Source: Rugalucina vietnamica (Eukaryota > Mollusca > Bivalvia > Lucinida > Lucinidae). From it: DNA of 64,000 bases. A program made the translations under genes and the position numbers. The notes below the pieces were generated by a model. The model was not told the origin of the DNA and did not search any database. It was given only the letters and a program-made list of their open reading frames with translations. The stretch is from the NCBI GenBank assembly GCA_964017185.1, contig OZ024872.1, positions 41,918,188-41,982,187 on the forward strand. Reading direction: 5' to 3'. This document shows positions 1 to 11,656 of the stretch, piece after piece (position 1 is the stretch's first letter; each line of letters opens with the position of its first letter).

Positions 1-52
1 TTACACGGACATGTTTTCCTGATGACAATTGAGGTACACCGTGGTGTATCAG

Positions 53-807
53 TTATGCACCAGTCCCAGGGGGGCCGGGGATAGCGGGGGTATAGCGGGG
101 TTTAAGTGCCGGGGTTGAACCTGCGATTTGTCCCGGCAGTGCCGGGGATGTGCCGGGGTTTTAACTTCCCGCCAATATAGCGGGGGGGGGGAAATAGCCG
201 GAGTTTTACTATATATGTATGTATCAGGTTATAAATTCAATAAGGTTGGAAATAAAGGTGTCTGCAGAAACTGTAATGTGTGCAAAGTTTGTCCTCTTCC
301 ATTGCTATATGCAACATTTACAGATATATTTGGTCTGTGTCAACACTCATTGATTCATTTCTTGCATTGTTGTGTCCAACCACACTTTCAAACATAAATG
401 TCTCGCATTAACTGCCAGAACTATTTAGCTGTATTTTCACATTCAATTTCATGAAAACAAGTCACATCTGTTGTATTCCAGTAAGCAGTGTGTGTGTGCG
501 TGCGTGCGTGCGTGCGTGCGTGTGTGTGTGTGTTCAAATTCTCTGAAACCACTAGGCAAACTTATGCCTAATCTCACCACCATAGAATAGGTGATTTAAG
601 ATTAGTCAAACAGCTTAAGGTCATTTGTTGTTTCTCATTATATAGTCAGTCCCCGGGGGCCGGGGCTTTTACCAGGGGTTTAACCAAAAATTTGGCCTCC
701 GCAGTGCGGGGCTTTTACCAGGGCTTTAAAATAAATTTGAAAAGTTAAAAGCCCCGCTATTCCCCGGTCCCGAGGGGGGGGGCGGGGATACAAATGACTG
801 GTGCATT
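53..807. mobile_element. G-rich inverted-repeat element
   Basis: Both ends carry TGCACCAGTC followed by a CCGGGG/GCGGGG-rich segment in opposite orientation. The interior repeats short units such as GCCGGGG and GGGGTTTTAAC and includes a (GT/GCGT)n tract at 488-533. No coding capacity recognised. Terminal similarity is imperfect. Confidence 0.45.
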
Positions 808-1260
808 ATAAAACTATCAATGTATGTAAAACTATAGAAGCAGATACAACATTCGAATGAGAGAAAAAAAAACAACAACAATGTGCTAGAATACTTAAAA
901 GATCTCGACAACGCCCATGAAAGAACTAAACTAGGCACACTGTACTGAAATGTCAATGCAAAGATAAATATATACTTTCCAAACGGATTTCGAAAAGCAA
1001 CATCTGTGATATCAAATATGCATTTTTTTATATTTTGTGTGCCCACAATTACAATATTCATTAACGTTTAGGTTGACCCTAGTTTAGTTGACAAATGTCT
1101 ACAAAAAAATAACGTTTAGGTCGACCTTGTGTGACTAATTAAAACAAAAATGCATGTATACATTTGAAAAATAAGGAAAATCAAAATTATCAAATTGTAT
1201 TTATTAATTTACTAATTCATTCATTCATTCATTCATTCATTCATTCATTATGTTACTCAC

Positions 1261-1407
1261 AAAGCTGCTATGTAAGTGTTTGCTTCGTCTTGGTTGAAAC
1301 CGTTCCACTCCCAAGGTTGATTATTTTTGTTTGCGGGCACGGGGATAGTAAGATGTGAACTCATCACTCTGAAGTTGGATTTACCACCGTCGTTCGTTAT
1401 ACCCATG
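1261..1407 (-). CDS. Gene A exon 11: reprolysin domain, Met-turn
   Basis: Acceptor tattccag, donor GTGAGT; phase 2 to 2, 147 nt. It starts MGITNDGGKSNFRVMSSHL and ends GFNQDEANTYIAAL. The Met-turn (RVMSS) is kept, the third zinc His is Asn, and the two framework cysteines seen in gene C are missing. Confidence 0.84.
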
Positions 1408-3986
1408 CTGGAATAAAAAAGTATTTTTATGTACAAAGTATAGTTGGTACGATTTCTGCATCATAAATGCCGTTGCACTTTAAAGGTACTCTCAGTTGAG
1501 CCGCCGCATGGGAAAAGCAGCAATCTGCATAGGCGAAAACAAAGGCGCAGATCAGCTTCGCAGTAACTGCGAAGCTGATCTGTGCCTGTTTTCGCATAGG
1601 CAAAAATCCGGGTTTCTGATGATGCGGCGCATTTTGCCTAAAATGAAAGGATAGCTGTTATAGAAATGTAATATGCCTTATTTTGCTTCAATTTTTGTAA
1701 TTCTCCTCAAGAGGTCGCGCTTTGTCAAAGATTCACGTATACGAATAAGACCCAAATGCAATGCGGAGAAATATTTGCCACGCGTATTTTAGTCCTATAG
1801 TTTAAACCCTTATGTAGCTTTCTGCAGAAACAAAATGAGTCGCTGCATCAGAAACCTAGCACTTTGCATATGCGAAACCAAAGACGCAGATCAGCTGTGC
1901 AGTAACTGCACAGCCGATCTGTGCAGTAACTGCACAGCCGATCAGTGCCTTTGTTTTCACTACTCGGATAGTACAATTCCTCTTTTATTTATATCCAAAA
2001 TTTCAAGCTTTTAGCCTGCTTCTGTGACTGTACAGGCCGGTTTGTGTCGGACCTGGTCGGAAACCCAAATTATTGGGTTTTCTTGTGCGAATGCTTAAAT
2101 GTGCCGCGACGCGAGAAAACCGGTCTTCGGGGTTTCCGACCAGGTCTGACATAAACCGGCCTGTACAAGCTCAGAAAAGAGCTAGAAACTTGAAATTTCG
2201 GATTTAAGTAGAAGAGGAATTGTACTATCCGTGTAGCGAAAACAAAGGCGCTGATCAGCTTCGCGGTTACCGCGAAGCTGATCTGCGCCTTTGTTTTCGC
2301 ATAGGCCAAAATCCGGTTTTCTCACGATGCGGCTCATTAATGTAACTTACGAAAATGCAATAGCTTGTACAACTGCCTTCAAATAAAATGGGGTGTTAAC
2401 TTCTGCAAGGGAAACCGATCCACCCGTACCACTGGTGCACATAGAGTCCACATTGGAAATGGCTGAAAAAATAAAAACAACGTCATAAACCCATATATGA
2501 CGAATGGATTTCCCATCGTTGTCATTTGGGTGAGTCAATTTTCAGTTTTAGGTGCTTTATGTGTGATTTTTAAATTGTATTCAACTTTTCGATGAAATTC
2601 CTCGAAGCAAACAGAATAGCCCCAGATGGGACGCCGCGTGTTGCGGCGGCACATCTGGGGCTATACCGTTTGCCTATGTCCCACAAAAGGCACGCCAGGC
2701 TTAAGTGAGTTATCGGACAAATGACTACTTTTCGTGGTTATCCTATATATATAGAAACGCATTCTGCAACTTGTGACATAGTCATAACAAAATTTAGTTA
2801 TTCTACCAAAGCTTTGGTTAATAATTACCCAAAACAAGAAAAAAATCAAATGAAAGTGTTAAGTTTACATACAATTTCCACTACTTTATAGCATTTATAG
2901 ATAAACGAAAGGTTAAACGAAATGATTCCAAAGGAAATGGTCTAATGACAAGCCTTTGGCTTACTCTCAGATCCTGGATACACCGTATTGTCTGCCATTA
3001 TATCTGAGATGGGTAACAATCAAAATAAAGTTTAAACCAAAGAATTCCAGGTCCCGAGGTTATAAAACTTTTTTCAAGCTCAGCTCAGCTGAGCATGAAA
3101 TTTCAACTGCTCATAAATGCTGAAATAGTCAAAATCAGTGAAAAATTCAGGTGCAAACCTCAAAAACTAGTAATTTATCCTGCTGATAAATGAGCCACCC
3201 CATGGGAAAACCAACAATCTGCATTTGCGAAAACAAAGACGCAGATCAGCTTCGCGGTAACCGCGAAGCTGATGAGCGCCTTTGTTTTCGCTACTCGGAT
3301 AGTACAATTCCTCTTCTACTTAAATCCGAAATTTCAAGCTTCTAGCTCTTTTCTGTGCTTGTACAGGCTGGTTTGTGTCGGACCTGTTCGGAAACCACAT
3401 TGTTGGTTTTCCCACGAGGCGGCTCAAATGTTAAAATGACAACAATTGTTGGCATTTTAACATTTATCAGCAGGATAAATTTCAAGCTCAGCTGAGTTGA
3501 GCATGAAAAAAGTTTTATAACCTCGGGACCAGGAGTATGATGTTGAAATTATCAGATCGAAAAAAATCAGGTTAACATCTTGCAATGTATACCCCCTCAT
3601 ATCCCACTTTTATATAGTTAGACAGGGCTATACAGGAATAGTCTATACATATTTTCTTAATCCTGCTTCAAAACAAAGAGTAAGAGAACGCATTAGAACC
3701 GCGGGAGCGGGGCGATTATAATACATTCTCATTATCTATGTTTGAACAAAATAAGAATAACGAAACATTTTTTTTCAGCTGTAACAGAAATCTGTATATT
3801 GTATGGGCATGCTGCCATCATGATCTGCACTTACCAATTATTTCGGGGTCCACGCCTATTGACGATTGAATGTCGTATCTGAAACAGCATTTATTATCTG
3901 CATTTACTGACACATACATTAAATTCTATGGCATATCCAAAATAACATAAAGCAGTCCAGCATGTGATTTTCAGGCACACATTCGT

Positions 3987-4018
<32 letters not shown>

Positions 4019-7000
4019 TTTTTTTGTTTTTTTTTGTTTTTTTTTTATGCAACATCTGTTCTTGTATTTTGGTTATACATCTTTAAAAATTGTCGTTCAT
4101 TTTCAGCTTTCAGAAAAAAAGAAACGCAAAATGGGACCATTAAACAAGAAGGTCAAATTGTAATGTTGTACTTGAACACAGACGCATGCAAACTGGCAAT
4201 CGTCATTACGAAAACATGCAATATACAGAGATTTTATAAGTTGTAAAAATTGAAAATTTTCAGAAGAAAATCTTTGATATTTTTCTTATTTTTGCTCAAA
4301 ACATAGATTGTGGATAAACGTTAGAACCGCCTCACCGGGGCGGTTCTAACGAGTACCCACAATCTATGTTTTGGAGCAAAAATAAGAAAAATAGGTATAC
4401 CCCTGCATACCCAAGTTTTACTAAATAAAAGTGGGATTATAAGGGGGTATATATTTCACGGACGTTTTCCTGATAAAATAAATGCATTAGATGTAACAAC
4501 ACGTTGTTATAATTATGTGTGACCTATATTAACTTAGAGATTAAACGTTTTGATTCCACACTGAAAAGTGTAGAAAACTAACAAAGAGCTTTCTAGGTTC
4601 ACCATGAGTCTCTGTCAACTTTCGTCGCCAGTTTTAACCCGTATTTAAGGAATGGACTTTCCCATCATTATCCTTTGGGTGAGTCCACATTGATTTTAGG
4701 GGAATCAGGATTGATTTTTAATTTCTACACCATTTTTCGATGAAATGTCTCTAAGCAAACAGAATAGCCCCAGATGGGACGCCGCGTTCTGCGGTGTCAC
4801 ATCTGGCGCTATTCTCTTTGCCTATGTACCATAAAAGGGACGCCAGGCGTTTGCCTATGTACCAAAAAAGGGACGCCAGGCTTAAATGAGTTAAGAAAGT
4901 TACCTTGTAAGACCAACAGCGTGATCGTAGACTGTAATGTCAGTGTTAGTTATCAGGCCCTGAAGATAGGTGGTGAAGTCTGCCAGGGCTGCCGTTCCAT
5001 TCAAGGCACCACCGGACACATGGTTAGATAACCAATCTGCCTCTCCCTATAATGTTAATCAAATACATAGTTCATCTTATATTCCGCTTCCTGTTTAGAA
5101 AATGATTCAGTTGCGTACCAAATTAATGTCCACAACGTCAAAATCACCATCGACTTCAATGTATTTTCACGTTTACAAGAAGATTTTCATGATTTTGTTT
5201 CGTTTGAAAGGTGAATAAATAAAGCAATAAACAAGTCATTTTCATTCAATTCTATGCATGCGTTTCAAGGCTGGAATTATTTAAAGAAAACATGAGATTA
5301 TTTTTTACAGTTTTTGGGCAAAGTTACCATTGACGTCAATGGGAAAATGAGTTTTTCAAAATTCTCTACAGTTTTATATTGTTGTATATAAAAATGCAAA
5401 GTCTGAAAATTTCACCGAAAATCTTATTTATTGCTTTATTCATTTAGCTTTCAAATGACACCAAAATTATGAAAATACATTGAAGTCCATGGAGCTTGGG
5501 ACGTTGTGGACATTATATTCCTATTTCGTATATGATCCTAAATTAAATTCGAATATTTTGTAATTTTTTTTAAAGAAGTCTCTGCTTGAGTTATACAAAA
5601 CATTACATGTCTAAAAACAATAGAAACTTGTTTTTCATCTGCAATAAACTTTATTTTAGAGCCTGGAACTTGAGATTTTATAAACTTCTTGGGCAATCTT
5701 CCAGAAGTCTTCCGAGATCCTTTCCATTTCACGTCCTTTAGAATAAAAATAAAACTGAGATCCTTTAAGAGCAGTGAGCATACTATCTTTATAAAACTAA
5801 AACATGTTAAACTTTTGTCGAGGAGTATAGTTTCTTACCTGATCGTTGCCGTATTGCTGAAGATAAACACGAACAGGTGTTGTACCAATGCTTTGAAAGA
5901 CCAAATCAACCTATGAAATAAAGTAACAAATGAGCCGCCTCGTGGGAAAACTAACAATGTGGTTTCCGAACAGGTCCGACACAAACCGGCCTGTACAGCT
6001 ACAGAAGCAGGCTAGAAGCTTGAAATTTTGGAATTAAGTAGAGGAGGAATTGTACTATCCGAGTAGCGAAAACAAAGGCGCTGATCAGCTTCGCGGTTAC
6101 CGGGAAGCTGATCTGCGCCTTTGTTTTCGCATATGCAGATTGTTGGTTTTCCCATGGGACGGCTCAAATACGTGCAGTAGCTATATGTATGATTACTACC
6201 CTGGGTACACCAGCTTTTACTAAATACACTCGTGGATGAAACATGCAGACTCATTGATACGACGACTGATCATAGCACTCGCAGCGCTTTGCTAACAATA
6301 CCACAAAGTCAGGTCCCGAAATTATAAAACTTTGTTCATGCTCAACTCAGCTGAGCATAAAATCCAAACTGTTCATAAATACCGAAATAGCCCAAATATA
6401 TTGAAAATGAAGGTTTAGAACTTGAAACTGCCTGTAATTTATCCTACTCATAAATGTTAAAATACCAAAAATTGTTGGCATTTTAACATTTATGAGCAGG
6501 ATAAATTTTAGTCTCAGCTGAGCTGAGCATGAAAAAGGTTTTATAACCTCGGGGCCAGTTTTCTATAGATATTTTTCCAACTCATCGGTAATGTAGAAAT
6601 GTTGAAACTTAAAGTTTGATTCAGAGCTCGCTGATGCAATTTAACGTGTCACCAAACATCTTTTGCATCACCGAGGCAAAATAGAATGTAAGCAAAAGCA
6701 AAATAGAATTAACAATGAAGCGATTTGTAGACTGCGACAACAAATAAACTTTATTCGGCCCGGGATCATGGACTGTAATCACTAGGTCCCGATGTTATAA
6801 AACTATTTTCATGCTCAACTCAGCTGAGCATAAAATTTATAATGCTCACAAATGTCCAAATTTTCCCAAATAAATTGGAAGTCCAGGTTTATACACTTAG
6901 GGGCACTTCTAACGCAACACTTACATTTTTGGACATAACTCAAAAATCGTTCAACTGATCTTCATGAAATTTTCAAGAAATTAAGTTCATCTATTTTTGC

Positions 7001-10000
7001 TTACTGTCTGTAATTTTCACAAAAATCGGTGGTCTATAATGCAATAAATTGGATGTTTATATAATATGACTGAAAAACAAAAAGTCACACAATTCCGGTT
7101 GAACTGATAATTAAATGCAAGTAATTCGGATATCACAGCGGTGAAGTGTATCATAGACAGTTAATATCCCGTGCGTCCCGAATGGAACTGGACGACACAA
7201 GGACACCTCCTCCTCATGGACAAAACATATTTATCAATTTCATACCAAACCCCTGTGGGATGTTTCTCCACTCCTCCACAAGGATCTACTTCAGTTACTG
7301 CGAATTTCTTGATACAACACGGTGTTTCCGCATACGCCTGTTTTTTAAACGCATCCCAGAGATGACCAATAACGCTAAATTTCTTGGAATAAACACGTCA
7401 TATTTTCTTATTGCTTGGAAACTTATTTTCAAGCTCGTGGTGTTGGGGATACGGGATATGAGCTGGATATGATACTTTTCTGAGACGCCGCTGTGATACT
7501 ATTAAATTCTTCAATGGAGTGGCTTTTTGCGACTTTTCATTTTTGAGTCTTGTTAGATAAACTAAATATTTTATAAGTTGTGGACAATCAATTTCAATGA
7601 AAAATACAGACAACACGCAAGCATAATTGATTTATATTTGCGGAAAATTTAAATAAATTTGGTGGTTTAAGTTTTTAGATATGATGGAAAATGTAAGTGT
7701 TGCGTTAGAAGTGCCCCTAAGTGTATATCAAAGCCTGTGCTAATACATATTTAAATGCCAACAATTGTTGGCATTTTAACATTAATGAACAAGATAGATT
7801 TTAGTCTTAGCTGAGCTGAGTATGAAAATGTTCATAACCTCGAGGCCAGAGCGCGTAGTGATGAAATTATTGACTTACGTCTCTTGCTAGAGCTTGGTAA
7901 AACGGTATAAGTTCTTGAGTTGTCTGTTTCTTCGAAACGCCGAGTCGGCTCTTGTGACTGGAATGTTCAAACAATACATTATTTGGAGCGGCTTGCGAGA
8001 GCACCTCTGATCAGGGCTTATAAAAACACTTATGATTACATATTCGAATAATTGCTTACGATTCAGTGGGACCGGCACTTTAAACGTCACTGCCAGATCA
8101 GACACCGACGCATTTGTCTAATTTAGATGTATACTTTCCGCATTTCTCTAAACCCCTGATATTAAATATCTTTACTCTTAAATATGTTAAACTGAGTTAA
8201 TGTTTTCAAAGCGGCATGCTACAGTAGGTGTCTGTATAATGGAGGCACAGTACTCACAAACTCCAAAAGTCCCCTGCTCCCCAAATTAAAAGCTCGATGA
8301 TGTTATCAGATCCTGGCGTAGCTGTCTCTGCTGCAAATTAATAAATATAGAAATATCGTTTTTTTTTGTTTTTTTTTAAAAAAAAGACTTTTTGCATTTG
8401 TGTTCCGATTTAGAACCGCCTATGTACACGCCAACGTTCTGTAAGCTCTTACGCAGTGACTTTATCTTTTTAATAGGAACAAAGAATGTCAAATTGTAAT
8501 TTGATAAGAAATGGATAAAAATGCTATTTAAGTTTACGACTACCTAACAAAAAATTGTATGGCTGAAAATGTCTTATTTCAACTGTCGACCATTTCCGCC
8601 CACATACTACAGAACACTTTGCATTTATCTAATGGTAGAATGTTAAAGAGAAAGGTGTTACACCTTAATGGCTATGGTTTGCCATTCCATGCTGCATGAC
8701 ATGGTAAAAATAAAAACATGCAAAATCATCTGCATCAAGATCTGGTACACTCGATGGTAACTAACCCACGTAAAAATTCTACTGAAGTATTCTTTCAGTA
8801 TTAGTAATATAATAAACCCAACCTTGATAAGAAATCCCATCTCTATTTGATATTACAATTTATAATGGATTAAACTAAAGGACGAACTTTGTTTTTCTTG
8901 GTGTGGCGACCACCGCATTTGTTGGAGCAGAAAATGTACAAAACAAAAATCAGCCTGAAAGCCGTACAGTCGGAGTTGGACAGTCGTGTCACGCATCATT
9001 TTATATCACACATACTGCAATATTGAAATATATATATATATAGATATAAATACCGCTTATGAGGTCTGAACCAGTTGATCTCCGTATGCGATGTTTTCGT
9101 CCCTCGTCCGGGGCAATATAGAATTTTTCACCATTTCTGTTCATGGCACCATACTGCAATAATCGTTATGCAGATAGTCTTAACAGTAATGTCAATGATA
9201 AAACGAAGTTGCAAGTTGTTTCTGGTATCCGTTGCCCATGAAGTCAGTTTTATTTTTCCTTAAGTAATTAATTCAAAGGGACTGTCATTTAGTTTGTACT
9301 GAGGTATCATGAGCAGGACTTGAATGCTTTCTGTTATTGCTATTAAAAGTGATGATTTTTTTATATTCGTTGATCTCTGTTTATATATAAGTAACTATAT
9401 GAAAGGTACAAGAAGTGCCGAAATAAAATACTATGGCCTCTCCCAGAAAAATGGAAACTTACGAAAGTCGCTGGGTTATCTGTTTCGGGCTTGTGAAGGA
9501 CGAAATGGGCTCGGAATGGCGAGTCGGTCTCCTCTCCATTATGGTAGAACGAAAAATCCTGAAATTTAAGATATTATGGTCACGTTACTGAGTTCAATGG
9601 CAATTGCAGTTTGGTCATCAAAGATAATGCGTCAAGTGAACAAACAAAATCAAAAACATTCACTAATACATGTACAAAATGTACATGCTTTGCAAACTTA
9701 TTTCTTTATTTGATTCTGGGAATATCATGCTCATGATTGTCATCAAACATGTTGTATTGAAAACAAGTGTCCCTAGCTAAACTGTCTAAATTTTCGCTTG
9801 ACCAAGATGACATAATGTGGTCATGCCGAATCGATCAGTTGTTTTAACCACATGATTCTTGGACTTTGTAAGCAACCTTCAGTGGCTACCAACAGTCCCT
9901 GACCCTTGTATAATCTAGAGCCATAGGCAAACTATTATGATAAATGAAAAAGTAAATGAGCCTGTGCGTGAGAAAACCAACAATTTGCATGGGCGAAAAC

Positions 10001-11611
10001 AAAGACGCAGATCAGCTTCGCGGTAACCGCGAAGCTGATCAGCGTCTTTGTTTTCGCTACACGGATAGTACATTTCCTCCTCTACTTATTCCCAAATTTT
10101 CAAGATTCTGGGTTTCTTCTGTGACTGTACAGGCTGGTTTGTGTTGGACCTGGTCGGAAACCCAAATTGTTGGTTTTGTCATGCACAGGCTCAAATATTG
10201 CTTGTCCCAGATATAAACTCTCGAGAGGTAGGCTAGGCACGCTACAGATACGTAACTTTTGCTGTCACTAGGTCCCCAAGACCATGTTTGAACATGAGCC
10301 TGTGCATGAGAAAACCAACAATTTGGGTTTCCGACCAGGTCCAACACAAACCAGCCTGTACAGTCACAGAAGAAACCCAGAATCTTGAAAGTTTGGGTAT
10401 AAGTAGAGGAGGAATTGTACTATCCGAGTAGCGAAAACAAAGGCGCTGATCAGCTTCGCAGTTACTGCGAAGCTGATCTGCGCCTTTATTTTCGCCTAGG
10501 CAAAAGTCCGGTTTTCTCACGACGCGGCTCATGTATGAACATACCAGGAAAACATTTCCATGAAAATGAAATATACCCACTTGAACCCCAATTTCATATA
10601 GTAAAACTGGGGTAACAAGGGTAAACATTATTTCTTATTTTTGATCCAAAACATAGATTGTGGGTACTCGTTAGAAACGCCTCAGCGAATGTACCCACAG
10701 CATTTATATGAAAATATCAAACTTTTACAACTAAAGATTTTCACTTTTCATGATAGCTGAAGAGATTGCATGGATATGCTTTCGAAATATACAATCTAAG
10801 GACATAACCTGTTCATTTTCATCCGTCATCAGATCGTCCGGTAAGTATTTGGACAGTCGAAAAAGGTCGGGACTCAGTGCGCTTGTGATGACGTCATCTC
10901 GCTGTAGTTCGTAGAAAACAGGGGTGTTGCCATGGTAAAACCAGATGGACATGCGCTCTGGGAATTTCTCGTCAGACACCGACTGGCCATTCCCAGAGGA
11001 TTGGTCGACCCACACTACGTCTTGAATGTTAAAAAGAATTGTAATGATGATAATAAAAACAATAAAGGACACTGGAATAGCACAATTACGTGTATAAGCA
11101 AACACCTTGTCCAATGACTATTTATGGGAAAGTAAAAGTAGGTAATTTGCACACGAAACTTATCGCGGTTCATGTTAATTGACATTTGTATCATCACTTA
11201 TGAATTTATTTAGACATTGGCCTTATCACGTTTCTTGAAACCATCAGGTATACATGTCCATGAAACGTATAACCCCTTCTACACCAATTCTATACAAATT
11301 TAGTAAAACTGAAGTGTGAAGGGATTTATAATTTTCCTTTTTTTTCATCCAAAACATTGATTCTAGTTACTCGTTAGAATCGCCTTTGCGATGCGGTTCT
11401 AACGTGTACCCAAATTTACATTTTGAGTAAAAATACTAAAAACACCATTTTCCCAACGAACTTTTCAATTTTGAATGCTGAAATTATTTTCTTGTATGGG
11501 CAAGTTTTCGTAATGCCGTGAAAGGATTACCGGTACTATTGCCTCATTGGAAGTTAAAAATTATGTATATTATTGATGTCGGAATAAAGGTTTTTGGACA
11601 CGAAAAAATGA

Positions 11612-11656
<45 letters not shown>

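Noticed and set aside
880..965. Candidate gene A exon 12 after an acceptor-like tttcag near 950
   Set aside because: The required phase meets a stop after six codons and no donor rescues it; similarity to NNCLTVF is too weak.
7146..7472. 108-residue frame inside the Tc1/mariner-like element as a transposase
   Set aside because: No helix-turn-helix or DDE-type motif visible and too short; no support.
8055..8086. Possible 31-nt exon (TFKVPVPLN) between gene A exons 5 and 6
   Set aside because: Its phases do not fit exon 5, and exon 6 with the acceptor at 7958 matches gene C without it.
10242..10628. Frames reading ENKGADQL...RLCFRYSDSTIPPL here and at about 15 other places
   Set aside because: They are translations of the M1 MITE and its palindrome, on either strand, not protein genes.
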